NCBI GenBank assembly: GCA_035507155.1
Contig: DATJOK010000105.1
Span: 6,363-70,362, forward strand
Direction: 5' to 3'
Length of the DNA stretch: 64,000 nucleotides
Source of the DNA: DASZHJ01 sp035507155
GTDB taxonomy: Bacteria; Pseudomonadota; Alphaproteobacteria; ATCC43930; CGMCC-115725
Made by a program: the position numbers and the translations under genes. Of this stretch, positions 33,231-41,638 are shown piece after piece. Under the pieces are notes generated by a model. The model was not told where the DNA came from and did not search any database. It was given only the letters and a program-made list of their open reading frames with translations. Positions within the stretch are counted from its first letter, which is position 1, and the number at the start of each line of letters is the position of its first letter.

Positions 33231-34565
33231 ATGACCGCCGTCGACTCCCGCGAGCGCCCGAGCGCGCCTCTGCCTTATCGCCTGGCGACCCCGGCCATCA
33301 CGCTGCTGCTGTGGTTGGTGGTCTGCGCGCTCTGGCTCGCCGGCGATCACGGGATCTACGACCACCTGCTGCGCTATTGGGGCATCAAGCCGTTCCAGTC
33401 GCCCTTCGTCGACCTGCACGACATCCTCTCCGCCGCCGAGTGCCACCGCGCCGGCATCGACGTGTTCCAGTCCAATCCCTGCGACGTCCTGAACCGGCCG
33501 ATGATCTATTCGCCGGTGTGGTTCTATCTGATGCCGGCGCCGCTGGGCGCCGCGACGACGATGGCGGGCGGCGTCGTGCTGAACCTGCTCTTCATCGCGA
33601 CGCTGCCAGTGCTGCTGCGGCCGCGGAGCCGCGGCGAGCTGCTGATCTATTGTGCCGCCAGCCTCTCGACCATGGTGGTGTACGCGCTGGAGCGCGGCAA
33701 CGCCGACATCATCATCTACCTGCTCCTGCTGGCGGCGGGATGGTTCTATGGCCGGACGGGCGCCGCCCGCTTTCTCGCCTATGCGGCGTTCCTGCTGGGC
33801 GGCATTCTCAAATTCTATCCGGTGGTGCTGATGGTGCTGGCGGTGCGCGAACGCTGGAAGACCTTTCTCGCGCTCGCCGTCCTGTCGCTCGCGGTGATGA
33901 CAGCCTTCGTGGCGATCTATGCCGGCGAGCTGCGACTGGCCCTCAGCCACATCCCGACCGGCGACTGGTTCACCGAGCAGTTCTCGGCGCAGAACGTGCC
34001 GTTCGGGCTCGTCGAAGTCTACCCGGCGCTCGGCGCTGCCGTCCCCCGCATCACGGGCATTCTCATGGGGGCCCTGGTGGCGCTCTCGCTGGTGATCGCC
34101 GCCTTCCTCGCCCGCGGTCTTCTGCAGGTGACGGCAGCCGAGGACTGGGTGGGCCCGGAAGCCACCTATCTCGTCATCGGCTCGGTGGTGCTGAGCGGCT
34201 GCTTCTTCGCCGGCCCCAATGTCGACTATCGCGGCATCTATTTCCTGTTCGTGCTGCCGGGCCTGATCGGGTTCATGCGCCGGCACGCCAGCCTGCGACC
34301 GATGCTCAGCATCACGATCGCCGGCATCGTCTTCACCATGTGGAGCGCCTGGCTGCGCAAGATCGTCTCCACGCTCTTCCACTGGCACATCGGCGAGAAT
34401 GCCGAGCCGTTCCCCGCCTCCCTCGTGCTGTTCTGGATCGGCCGCGAGATCGTGTGGTGGTGGATCGTCAGCCTGCTCGTCGGCATCGCGCTGGCGTTCC
34501 TGCTGCGCTCGCCGCTCGTGGAGGAGGCGATCACCCTGGTGCGGCCGAAGGCGCGGCGGCGCTAG
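33231..34565 (+). CDS. GT87/DUF2029 membrane glycosyltransferase
   Basis: 444 residues with about ten to eleven transmembrane helices. The first periplasmic loop contains the paired acidic/aromatic region VDLHDILSAAECHRAGIDVFQ expected of GT-C enzymes. The phrase YSPVWFYLMPAP and the ALERGNADIIIYLLLLAAG loop are typical of DUF2029/GT87 polyprenol-phosphate-dependent mannosyl- or pentosyltransferases. It would act on the periplasmic face using a lipid-phosphate sugar. The HAD-UbiA fusion at 35989 could supply such a donor (inferred). It ends by overlapping the BTLCP gene 3' end by 4 nt. Confidence 0.8.
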   Translation: MTAVDSRERPSAPLPYRLATPAITLLLWLVVCALWLAGDHGIYDHLLRYWGIKPFQSPFVDLHDILSAAECHRAGIDVFQSNPCDVLNRPMIYSPVWFYLMPAPLGAATTMAGGVVLNLLFIATLPVLLRPRSRGELLIYCAASLSTMVVYALERGNADIIIYLLLLAAGWFYGRTGAARFLAYAAFLLGGILKFYPVVLMVLAVRERWKTFLALAVLSLAVMTAFVAIYAGELRLALSHIPTGDWFTEQFSAQNVPFGLVEVYPALGAAVPRITGILMGALVALSLVIAAFLARGLLQVTAAEDWVGPEATYLVIGSVVLSGCFFAGPNVDYRGIYFLFVLPGLIGFMRRHASLRPMLSITIAGIVFTMWSAWLRKIVSTLFHWHIGENAEPFPASLVLFWIGREIVWWWIVSLLVGIALAFLLRSPLVEEAITLVRPKARRR

Positions 34566-35158
34566 CCGTGATCCTCCGCCAGATCCGCCCGCTGCCGTGG
34601 AAGTATGCGGAGCCACTTGGTCGGGCTCTCCTGGCTCTGGATCGAGATCCAGCGATACGGAAGCCGGCTCCAGTCGACCACCCGAGTCACTCGATTGTCG
34701 AGCGCGAGATCGCCCTGGTCGGTGTGCGCCACCAGCACCAGGTGGCCCTCGCCGCGCTCGGTGACCGCCGTCACCAGCAGCAGGTTCTGCGCCGGCCAGC
34801 CGAGCTCGATCAGCTCGCGCCGCTTGGTCAGCGCGAAGGTGTTGCAGTCGCCGGCGCCGTCGGTGGCATAGGTCCATGCCCGCGGATCCATCTTGCGCGG
34901 CCGGATCGACGCATTGACGTCGCCCTGGACCTCGTCGATCTGGCGCCAGCGCGACGCCGACATCGCGACGGGCGCCACCGCCGCCCGCGATCGACCCGCA
35001 CAGTCCCTCAAATGATGAATGCAGAATCCGATGAAGCCGGCAGGGGGAATGACGGGTCCGCCGGTCGGGATCGGCGCCCCTGCCCGCGCGCCGGCGGCAG
35101 CGAACACCACCATGCTTCCGACGATGGCCGGAAGCAGACGATGAAGGCGATGATGCAT
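34562..35158 (-). CDS. periplasmic transglutaminase-like cysteine peptidase (BTLCP, DUF920)
   Basis: 198 residues with a signal peptide (about 1-26, cleavage near ARAGA). The catalytic triad is visible as Cys105 in GDCNTFALTKR, His139 in GEGHLVLV and Asp154 in LALDN, the exact pattern of bacterial transglutaminase-like cysteine proteases such as LapG. LapG cleaves a surface adhesin under c-di-GMP control, but no LapD or giant adhesin is in this window, so the substrate is unknown. The SD (AGAGG) is about ten nt upstream of ATG 35158. Confidence 0.88.
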   Translation of the reverse strand: MHHRLHRLLPAIVGSMVVFAAAGARAGAPIPTGGPVIPPAGFIGFCIHHLRDCAGRSRAAVAPVAMSASRWRQIDEVQGDVNASIRPRKMDPRAWTYATDGAGDCNTFALTKRRELIELGWPAQNLLLVTAVTERGEGHLVLVAHTDQGDLALDNRVTRVVDWSRLPYRWISIQSQESPTKWLRILPRQRADLAEDHG

Positions 35159-35325
35159 CTCGCAACAACCTCTGGGTTGACGAGAAGATAAATCGCCGAG
35201 CGCGCGAATGTTTGCATCGCAACTCGCGAGGGTCCAAATTTGTCACGTTCATGAAGCTATGGTGTCGAGGCACGCGGCAGCGCGCGCCGCGATTTCGAAC
35301 ACTGCTGCTGCAAACCGAGGCAGAT

Positions 35326-35928
35326 CTAGCCGCCGTCGGGGCCGCTCACCGTGACGTTGAGATCGATCACCAAGCCATTGGCCAGCGAATAGACCCAACC
35401 ATGCACGCTGAGCGGCTGGCCGCGCGCCCAGGCGTCCTGCACGAAGACGTCGGCGGCGACGTTGCGCACCTGTCGCATGACGTTGAGCTCGCAGAGGCGG
35501 TCGAGCCGCGCCCGCAGATCGGGAATGGCGTTCAACTCCTCGCGATGCAGGTCGTGCAATTCCCGAATCGGATGCAGCCAATGATCCACCAGCCCGCGCC
35601 GCTGGCCGTCGACCGCGGCGCCGACGCCGCCGCAGCCATAGTGGCCTACCACGAGGATGTGCTTCACCTTCAGCACATCCACAGCGAACTGCAGGACCGA
35701 GAGATAGTTCGCATCCTGCGGCGGCGCGAGGTTGGCGACGTTCCGGTGCACGAACATCTCGCCGGGATCGAGATCGACGATCTCATTGGCGGGAACCCGG
35801 CTGTCGGAGCAGCCGATCCAGAAATATTCGGGCGCCTGCTGGCTGACCAGCCGCCGGAAGAAGCCGGGGTCGCCTGATATCTTTCGTGCCGCCCAGGCGC
35901 GGTTGTTCGCTTTCAGATTATCGAGCAT
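35326..35928 (-). CDS. can: beta-class carbonic anhydrase
   Basis: A 200-residue cytoplasmic zinc enzyme interconverting CO2 and bicarbonate. Zn ligands and the gating pair are clear: Cys40-x-Asp42-x-Arg44 (GCSDSR), His96 and Cys99 in GHYGCGG. NVANLAP and WLHPIRELHDLH agree with the Can/CynT branch. No normal SD precedes ATG 35928; the upstream sequence is a palindrome containing TATAGC, which could serve as -10 element or operator. Not in an obvious operon. Confidence 0.95.
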   Translation of the reverse strand: MLDNLKANNRAWAARKISGDPGFFRRLVSQQAPEYFWIGCSDSRVPANEIVDLDPGEMFVHRNVANLAPPQDANYLSVLQFAVDVLKVKHILVVGHYGCGGVGAAVDGQRRGLVDHWLHPIRELHDLHREELNAIPDLRARLDRLCELNVMRQVRNVAADVFVQDAWARGQPLSVHGWVYSLANGLVIDLNVTVSGPDGG

Positions 35929-35931
35929 CGG

Positions 35932-35945
35932 CGCGCTATAGCGCG
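35932..35945. repeat. 14-bp palindrome upstream of carbonic anhydrase
   Basis: CGCGCTATAGCGCG is perfectly self-complementary and ends 4 bp before the carbonic anhydrase ATG at 35928. Its centre reads as a -10-like TATAGC in the gene's direction. It may be an operator overlapping a promoter that gives a nearly leaderless transcript, or a chance GC-rich palindrome. Confidence 0.35.
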
Positions 35946-35988
35946 AACCGCGGCCGGCTGCAAGCGGGGCGGTGCGATCAGACCGGTG

Positions 35989-37437
35989 TCAGAGGCTGAG
36001 GCTCGCCCACTTGGCCGAAACCATGATGATCACCAGGCATGCCACCACTGCCCAGGAGACCCAGTCGAAAGCGGCGTAGAGGATGGGGTCGTCGTGCATC
36101 TGGCCCCGCACGGTGGAGAGCCAGAGCCGGCACTGCCAGAACAGCAACAGCGGCACGATGCCCCAGAGCAGCGCCGGGGTCGCATAGAGCTCCTCGGTCG
36201 CCTCGCTCTGCACGAAGAGCGCCAGCACCAGCGCCGAGCTGAAGCTGGAGGCGACGCCGAAGATGGTGAGGAGATTGAGATCCTCGACGAAGTAGCCGCG
36301 TCGCGCGGTGCGCCCGATCCCCTGCTCGGCGATTTCGCGGAGCTCCTCTACCCGCTTCACCAGCGCGAGGCTCAGGAACAGGAAGCTCGAGAATCCCAGC
36401 AGCCACAGCGAGACCGGATGCCCCACCGCCTCGCCACCTGCGAACATGCGCACCGAATAGAGGGCGGCGAGGATGAAGACGTCGACCAGCGGCCGCTCCT
36501 TCAATCGCGCCGAGTAGCTGAGCGACAGCGCCACATAGCAGGCGAGGCCGAAGCCTGCCTCCGAAACATAGGCGAGGCCGCCGCCCAGAAGCAGCAGAAC
36601 GCCGGCGGCAGCGAGGCCGGCGGGCACCGAGAGCGCGCCGCTGGCGAAGGGACGGAAGCGCTTGCGCGCGTGCAGCCGGTCGGACTGGATGTCGACGAGA
36701 TCGTTCAGCAGATAGATCGCGGAAGCGATCGCGCAGAAGGCAAGAAAGGTGGTGCAGGCGGCGCCCCAGGCACCGGCATCCCCATAGGCATGGGCCGTCA
36801 CCAACGGCACGAAGACCAGGATATTCTTGACCCACTGGTAGGGCCGCATCGCCTTGACCAGCGCCCTGAGCTGCGAGCGGCGGCCGTCGAAATGCCGCTC
36901 TATCGTCGCCGCTTTGCCGGCAGCAGCGGTGACTGCGGGCGGCGTGTCGACCAGCACCGCCGCGCGCGCCGCGCGCCACACCACGAGATCCGGGCGCCCG
37001 TTGCCGGCATAGTCGAAGCCCTTCTCGCCGAAGCGCGAGATCAGCATCCGCGCCTTGGCGCGGCCGGTGAGATTGACGACGCCGTCGGAGGCAATCACGT
37101 CGTCGAAGAGGCCGAGATGCTCGTTCACCGCATCGGCGATGGCGTGATCGGCGCCGGTCACCAGCACCAGCCGCCGGCCGGCGGCCTTCTGCTCGCGGAG
37201 ATATTCCAGCAGCTCTTCGTTGTAGGGGAGCGTACGGACATCGAGATTGGCGTAGCGCGCGAGATGCTGCTTGAGGCCCGCGCGGCCGCGGCGGATCAGC
37301 GAGCGGATTCCAGACGGACGTCGGAGCAGCACCGATGCGGAGATGAAGGTCTCGTGCAGCGTGTCGCTCCGCACCAGGGTGCCGTCGAGATCGACGCAGA
37401 GCGGCACCGTGCTCGGTCTCTCTTCAAGTGCGACCAT
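35989..37437 (-). CDS. HAD phosphatase-UbiA prenyltransferase fusion
   Basis: 482 residues from ATG 37437; a frame to 37518 exists but lies upstream of the promoter. The N-terminal 170 residues are a HAD domain (VDLDGTLVRSD at 15-25, VTGADHAIADAV, then GYNGNGRPDLVVW-like end). After a linker comes a UbiA membrane domain with NDLVDIQSDRLHARKRFRP as its Mg-diphosphate motif and about eight helices. Such fusions are annotated as decaprenyl-phosphate phosphoribosyltransferase-like: they make polyprenyl-phosphoribose and remove its 5-phosphate. Role here is inferred, with the GT87 protein nearby a possible user. Confidence 0.85.
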   Translation of the reverse strand: MVALEERPSTVPLCVDLDGTLVRSDTLHETFISASVLLRRPSGIRSLIRRGRAGLKQHLARYANLDVRTLPYNEELLEYLREQKAAGRRLVLVTGADHAIADAVNEHLGLFDDVIASDGVVNLTGRAKARMLISRFGEKGFDYAGNGRPDLVVWRAARAAVLVDTPPAVTAAAGKAATIERHFDGRRSQLRALVKAMRPYQWVKNILVFVPLVTAHAYGDAGAWGAACTTFLAFCAIASAIYLLNDLVDIQSDRLHARKRFRPFASGALSVPAGLAAAGVLLLLGGGLAYVSEAGFGLACYVALSLSYSARLKERPLVDVFILAALYSVRMFAGGEAVGHPVSLWLLGFSSFLFLSLALVKRVEELREIAEQGIGRTARRGYFVEDLNLLTIFGVASSFSSALVLALFVQSEATEELYATPALLWGIVPLLLFWQCRLWLSTVRGQMHDDPILYAAFDWVSWAVVACLVIIMVSAKWASLSL

Positions 37438-37477
37438 GACGCGATCCACGCCCCCACGAGGTGGTCTGCCCGCCGGC

Positions 37478-37505
37478 AAGATAGGGGGGCGACCGGCCCT
37501 GTCAA
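37478..37505 (-). promoter_or_regulatory. sigma70-type promoter for the HAD-UbiA gene
   Basis: On the minus strand TTGACA (37505-37500) is followed by a 16-nt spacer and TATCTT (37483-37478). Transcription would begin near 37471 and leave a leader of about 34 nt before ATG 37437. Its position within the extended frame argues that the true start is 37437. Confidence 0.65.
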
Positions 37506-37559
37506 TCGAGGACCCCACACCCCCGCAACATCATCGACACGTATACTGTTGCAGCTTGG

Positions 37560-38450
37560 TTAAGCCCGATGCCCGACGCCGAGAGCGACATTGTCTATAA
37601 GACGGGTCCGGCCGAGCCAGGCTGCCGCCAGCACACGTCCTGGCCGGCCCAAAGTGGTTAACGGCATCAGCGTCTCGGCGTCGCAGACCTCGAAGTAGTC
37701 GATGCGGGCGAAGCCCGTCCGAGCGAGGGCGGCCAGCGCCTCCGCCGTCGCCGCGGCGATCGTCGCCGCACCGGTCTCGATCCGCTCCGCCGCGTGCAGG
37801 AGGGTGCGATGGAGCGCCGGCGCGATCGCCCGTTCCGCCGCCGTCAGATAGACGTTGCGCGAGGAGAGCGCCAGCCCGTCCGGCTCGCGCACGGTGGGCA
37901 CACCGTCGATGCGCGTGGGGATGTCGAGATCGCGGACGACATGGCGGATCACCTGCAGCTGCTGGTAATCCTTCTCGCCGAAGCAGGCAACGTCGGCGCG
38001 TGATTGCAGCAGCAGCTTGGTCACCACGGTGGCAACGCCAGGGAAATGGCTGGGCCGGAAGCGGCCGTCCTGTCCCTCGGCGATCGGGCCCGCGGTCACC
38101 GTGGCGGCAAATCCCGTCGGATACATCTCATCGACACCAGGCGCGTAAAGGAGATCGCAGAAGGCGCCGGCAAGCTTCGCCGCATCGCCGGCCTCGTCGC
38201 GCGGATAGCGGGCGAAATCCTCGGTCGGGGCGAACTGCGTCGGATTGACGAAGATGCTGGCGACGGTGTGCCGGGCGACGCGGCGCCCGTGCTCGACGAG
38301 CGCCAGATGGCCGCGATGCAGCGCCCCCATGGTGGGCACGAGCGCCACGCGCTCGCCGGCGCGGTGCCAGGCAGCGATCACCCGGCGCAGGTCGGCGACC
38401 GTGCGCACCACGGCAAGCCCACCGATCCGCTCTGGAGCCCAGTCGGTCAT
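37560..38450 (-). CDS. panC: pantoate--beta-alanine ligase
   Basis: 296 residues from ATG 38450. ATP-dependent condensation of pantoate and beta-alanine, the last step to pantothenate. Motifs are VPTMGALHRGHLALV (HxGH at 45-48), FVNPTQFAPTEDFARYPR, FGEKDYQQLQVIRHVVRDL and LALSSRNVYL (KMSKS-like loop), and the C-terminal region is short. A longer frame from 38489 has no better support. panB is not adjacent; it heads a minus-strand group with the HAD-UbiA gene, which has its own promoter. Confidence 0.96.
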   Translation of the reverse strand: MTDWAPERIGGLAVVRTVADLRRVIAAWHRAGERVALVPTMGALHRGHLALVEHGRRVARHTVASIFVNPTQFAPTEDFARYPRDEAGDAAKLAGAFCDLLYAPGVDEMYPTGFAATVTAGPIAEGQDGRFRPSHFPGVATVVTKLLLQSRADVACFGEKDYQQLQVIRHVVRDLDIPTRIDGVPTVREPDGLALSSRNVYLTAAERAIAPALHRTLLHAAERIETGAATIAAATAEALAALARTGFARIDYFEVCDAETLMPLTTLGRPGRVLAAAWLGRTRLIDNVALGVGHRA

Positions 38451-38518
38451 GCTGCGCGGCGGTGTAAACCGCCCCCGATCCGCCGACAAGCCCCTATCGT
38501 TGCGAGCGCTTGGCCGCG

Positions 38519-38547
38519 TTGACGGGGTCCGAGGGGCCGCCTAGTCT
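38519..38547 (+). promoter_or_regulatory. sigma70-like promoter for the creatininase-family gene
   Basis: TTGACG (38519-38524), a 17-nt spacer and TAGTCT (38542-38547) point towards the gene at 38590, with an expected transcription start near 38554. The spacing is optimal; the -10 is four of six consensus bases. Confidence 0.6.
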
Positions 38548-38589
38548 CCCCCCGTCCGTCTTATCCGGCCTCCCGAAGGTGACCGCACC

Positions 38590-39336
38590 GTGAATCTTCA
38601 TCTGCAGACCTGGGAGGAGGTCGAGACCTACCTCAAATCCTCCAAGGGCATCATCATTCCCATCGGCTCCACCGAGCAGCACGGACCCAATGGCCTCATC
38701 GGCACCGACGCGATCTGCGCCGAGGTGATCGCGAAGGGCGTCGGCGAGCAGGCCGGGGCCCTGGTCGGCCCCACCATCAACGTCGGCATGGCGCAGCACC
38801 ATCTCGCCTTCGCCGGGTCGATGACGCTGCGCCCCTCGACGCTGATCGCCCTCATCCACGATTACATCACGTCGCTGGCGCGGCACGGCTTCGAGCGCTT
38901 CTATTTCATCAACGGCCACGGCGGGAACATCGCGACGGTCACCGCCGCTTTCTCGGAGATCTACGCCACCGCCTCGATGCGTCCCGGCACCAACGCGCCG
39001 GCGGTGCGCTGCCGGCTGAAGAACTGGTGGGACACGCCGGCGGTGAAGAGCCTCTCCCGGGAGCTGTTCGCAGATCGCGAGGGCAGCCACGCGACGCCGA
39101 GCGAGGTGTCGGTCACTTTCTATGCCCATCCCGAGGCGATCAAGCGGCGGGAGATGACACCGATCGGCCCGAAGGGACGCGACTTCGCCGACGCCGACGA
39201 CTACCGCCGGCTGTTCCCGGACGGCCGCATCGGCTCCGACCCGTCGCTGGCCACGGCGGAGCACGGCAAGCGCTTCGTGGAGACCGCGGTCAGCGACATC
39301 AGCGCGGACTACCTGGGCTTCATGGCCCAGGCCTGA
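38590..39336 (+). CDS. creatininase-family amidohydrolase
   Basis: 248 residues from GTG 38590 behind AAGGTG. The family hydrolyses cyclic or linear amides such as creatinine, or formamides as in ArfB/FAPy deformylase. Metal ligands are visible in IPIGSTEQHGPNGLIGTDA (Glu, His, Asp), and NGHGGN supplies the conserved His and the oxyanion region. The late HATPSEVS carries a further conserved Glu. Substrate is not deducible; a mycofactocin MftE role is unlikely because no mft genes are present. It is followed 13 bp later by the GNAT. Confidence 0.87.
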   Translation: MNLHLQTWEEVETYLKSSKGIIIPIGSTEQHGPNGLIGTDAICAEVIAKGVGEQAGALVGPTINVGMAQHHLAFAGSMTLRPSTLIALIHDYITSLARHGFERFYFINGHGGNIATVTAAFSEIYATASMRPGTNAPAVRCRLKNWWDTPAVKSLSRELFADREGSHATPSEVSVTFYAHPEAIKRREMTPIGPKGRDFADADDYRRLFPDGRIGSDPSLATAEHGKRFVETAVSDISADYLGFMAQA

Positions 39337-39349
39337 CGGAGGGTTCCTC

Positions 39350-40147
39350 GTGTCCGACGCCGATCTCGCCGCGCGCATCACGCGGCTCGCGCCGGAGACC
39401 TGGCCCGCCATCGAGAGCTGGGATTATGACGGCTGGGTGCTGCGCTTCGCCCGCGGCTACACCAAGCGCGCCAACTCGATCACGCCGCTCGCGCCCGGCA
39501 GCCGCCCCGTCGAGGAGAAGATTGCCGCCTGCGAGGCCACCTACGAGGCGCGTCGCATCCCCGCCGTCTTCTGCCTGCCCAGCACCGCTGATATCGATGC
39601 GCTCGACCAGACGCTTGCCGCGCGCGGCTACCGCAAGCTCGACAAGACGAGCATCCGCGTGATGCCGCTCGGCGCCGCGCCGCCGGCGCCCGAGAGCGAG
39701 CCGGAGATCCAGCCCGCGCTCACCGCGGGCTGGCTCGACATCGTCGCCGGCTGGAATGGCTTCAGCCCGGCCGAGCGCGCCGGCTTCCTGGCGATCGCCG
39801 GCGGCATCCGCACGCCGACGGCCTTCGCGCTCCTGCGCCGGGTCGGCGCGCCGGTCGCCGCAGGGATCGCCGTGCTGCAGGACGATCTCGTCTGCTTCCA
39901 CGCCATCATCACCGCGCCCGAGGCGCGCCGGCAGGGCTTCGGCCGCACGCTGATGCTGGGATTGCTGCGCTGGGCGCAGTCGGCGGGCGCCGGCACCGCC
40001 TACTTGCAGGTGGTGAAGAGCAACGCACCGGCGCTCCGCCTCTACAACGAGCTCGGCTTCGGCCGCGAGATCATGCGGTATCACTACCGCGCGCCGCTCA
40101 GTCCCGCACCGACAGACACTTCACCAGCCCGTCCCCCAGATCGGTGA
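39350..40147 (+). CDS. GNAT-family N-acetyltransferase
   Basis: 265 residues from GTG 39350, which has GGAGGG six nt upstream. The N-terminal half (ITRLAPETWPAIESWDYDGWVLRFARGYTKRANSI) is a degenerate GNAT-like lobe. The C-terminal half has the acetyl-CoA loop APEARRQGFGRTLMLGLLRWAQ and the LQVVKSNAPALRLYNELGFGREI ending. Acceptor unknown. The last 50 nt overlap the convergent znuA gene, so the two 3' ends are mutually antisense. Confidence 0.87.
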   Translation: MSDADLAARITRLAPETWPAIESWDYDGWVLRFARGYTKRANSITPLAPGSRPVEEKIAACEATYEARRIPAVFCLPSTADIDALDQTLAARGYRKLDKTSIRVMPLGAAPPAPESEPEIQPALTAGWLDIVAGWNGFSPAERAGFLAIAGGIRTPTAFALLRRVGAPVAAGIAVLQDDLVCFHAIITAPEARRQGFGRTLMLGLLRWAQSAGAGTAYLQVVKSNAPALRLYNELGFGREIMRYHYRAPLSPAPTDTSPARPPDR

Positions 40148-41060
40148 TCAGGGTGAAATAGAGATCGGGGCCGGGCTCGAGCGAGAGTCCCTCCGGATCG
40201 AGCGTGCCGGTGCGCGCCTTGCTGCCTGCGACGACGCTCTTCAGCACGTCTGCCGGCGTCTGCGGCTCGCCGAAGACGCAACGCACGCCAGAGGTCCGGA
40301 TCCGCAGCCGGATCCGGTCGAGACGGGCCGCCGTCGGCGGCTCAGCCGGATCGGCGGTGATCGCGCCCACCGCGGTGAGCCCGTAGCGCCCCTCGAAATA
40401 CTGATAGGCGTCGTGATAGACGAGGAAGGGCCTGCTGGCGAGCGCGGCGAGCTTGGGCCGAAGCGCGGCGTCGAGCGCGTCCAGGCGCCGGTAGAGCTCG
40501 GCGGCATTCCGGGTGTAACGCGAGGCGTGCTCGGGATCGGCGGCGGCGAGATGCGTCGCCGCGCTGGCGACGATCCGCTGCGCGTTCAAGGGATCGAGCC
40601 AGAGATGGCCGTCGGTGGCAAAGCCGGTCGGCAGCATGCCGCGCGCGTCGGGGCCAGCACCCCAACCGCCGCTCTGTCGGGTCTCCAGCAGCCGGATGCC
40701 GGGCGCCTCGGAAAGCTGCACCACCTCGGCCGGCGGCGTCGCGTCGACCAGGGGCGGCTTCAGAAAGGTTTCCAGCATCGGCCCGACCCAGAACACCAGC
40801 CGCGCCTTATTGATGCGGTCGGTATCGGTGGGCTTCAGCCGATACTCGTGCAGCGACACCTTGCCGTCGACGATCAGGTCCGGCGTGCCGACGCCGGCCA
40901 TCACCGCCGCCACCAGGGAGTGGATCGGCTTGATGCTGACCACCACCGCCGGCACGTCGGCGCGCACCGGCGCCGCAATCAGGAGGACGGCGCCCGCAGC
41001 GACCAGGACCGCTCGATGGAGGCGCCGGAGACGATTGAGGAGGAATATGACGGGTCTCAT
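40098..41060 (-). CDS. znuA: zinc ABC transporter substrate-binding protein
   Basis: A 320-residue periplasmic cluster A-I lipoprotein-like binding protein with a signal peptide (about 1-34, APVRADV). The zinc-binding His residues are in KVSLHEYRLKPTD, DGHLWLDP and VYHDAYQYFE, and the fourth acidic ligand region is FGEPQTPADVL. The usual His-rich charged loop is missing, as in many alphaproteobacterial ZnuA. It is divergent from zur across a perfect palindrome, so zinc repression is expected. No znuB or znuC gene is within the window. Confidence 0.92.
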   Translation of the reverse strand: MRPVIFLLNRLRRLHRAVLVAAGAVLLIAAPVRADVPAVVVSIKPIHSLVAAVMAGVGTPDLIVDGKVSLHEYRLKPTDTDRINKARLVFWVGPMLETFLKPPLVDATPPAEVVQLSEAPGIRLLETRQSGGWGAGPDARGMLPTGFATDGHLWLDPLNAQRIVASAATHLAAADPEHASRYTRNAAELYRRLDALDAALRPKLAALASRPFLVYHDAYQYFEGRYGLTAVGAITADPAEPPTAARLDRIRLRIRTSGVRCVFGEPQTPADVLKSVVAGSKARTGTLDPEGLSLEPGPDLYFTLITDLGDGLVKCLSVRD

Positions 41061-41065
41061 GCCTA

Positions 41066-41080
41066 TGTTACACCGTAACA
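41066..41080. promoter_or_regulatory. probable Zur operator between znuA and zur
   Basis: TGTTAC-ACC-GTAACA is a perfect 6-3-6 inverted repeat in the 41-bp spacer between divergent znuA and zur. It resembles the half-site spacing of alphaproteobacterial Zur boxes (a TGTTAT core with dyad symmetry). It contains -10-like hexamers in both directions (TATGTT towards zur, TAACAT towards znuA), so one bound dimer would block both promoters. Confidence 0.75.
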
Positions 41081-41101
41081 GGAACCGATCCGGAGAGCGC
41101 C

Positions 41102-41617
41102 ATGTCTCGCACCGCCGCCAAGCGTCCGGCTGCCCCGGCTTTCGTGGCGCCCCGGCACGATCACGAGAGCTGCGTCGACGCCGCCCTCGACCGCGCCGCC
41201 GCGCTCTGCGAGAAGCGCGGCAGCCGGCTCACCGAGCTGCGCCGAGAGGTGCTGGCGCTGGTCTGGCAGGGCCACGAGCCGGTGGGCGCCTATGATATTC
41301 TGGATGCGCTCCGCCGGCAGCATCCGGGCGCGGCGCCACCCACGGTCTACCGCGCGCTCGACTTCCTCATCGCCGAGGGGCTCATCCACCGCATCGAGTC
41401 CCTCAACGCCTATGTCGGCTGCGACCGGCCGGACGAGCCGCACGCGAGTCAGTTCCTGATCTGCGAGCGATGCAGTGCGACAGTCGAGCTCGGCGATCCT
41501 GCCATCACCGCCGCCGTCGCCCGCCGCGCTGCCGCGTTGGGATTCGCCGTCGCCCGCCAGACCATCGAAGTCCGCGGCCTCTGCCCCAATTGCCGCAAGG
41601 CGGAGACACGGGAATAG
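41102..41617 (+). CDS. zur: Fur-family zinc-responsive regulator
   Basis: 171 residues. An N-terminal winged helix (RGSRLTELRREVLALVWQGHEPVGAYDILDALRR, PPTVYRALDFLIAEGLIHRIES) is followed by the dimerisation domain with Cys pairs CERC and CPNC, the structural zinc site. An HDHESC segment precedes the HTH. The divergent znuA and the shared palindrome identify it as Zur over Fur or Irr. The start follows CGGAGAG. Confidence 0.92.
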   Translation: MSRTAAKRPAAPAFVAPRHDHESCVDAALDRAAALCEKRGSRLTELRREVLALVWQGHEPVGAYDILDALRRQHPGAAPPTVYRALDFLIAEGLIHRIESLNAYVGCDRPDEPHASQFLICERCSATVELGDPAITAAVARRAAALGFAVARQTIEVRGLCPNCRKAETRE

Positions 41618-41638
41618 CGGTTTCGGCAAGGCCTGGCA

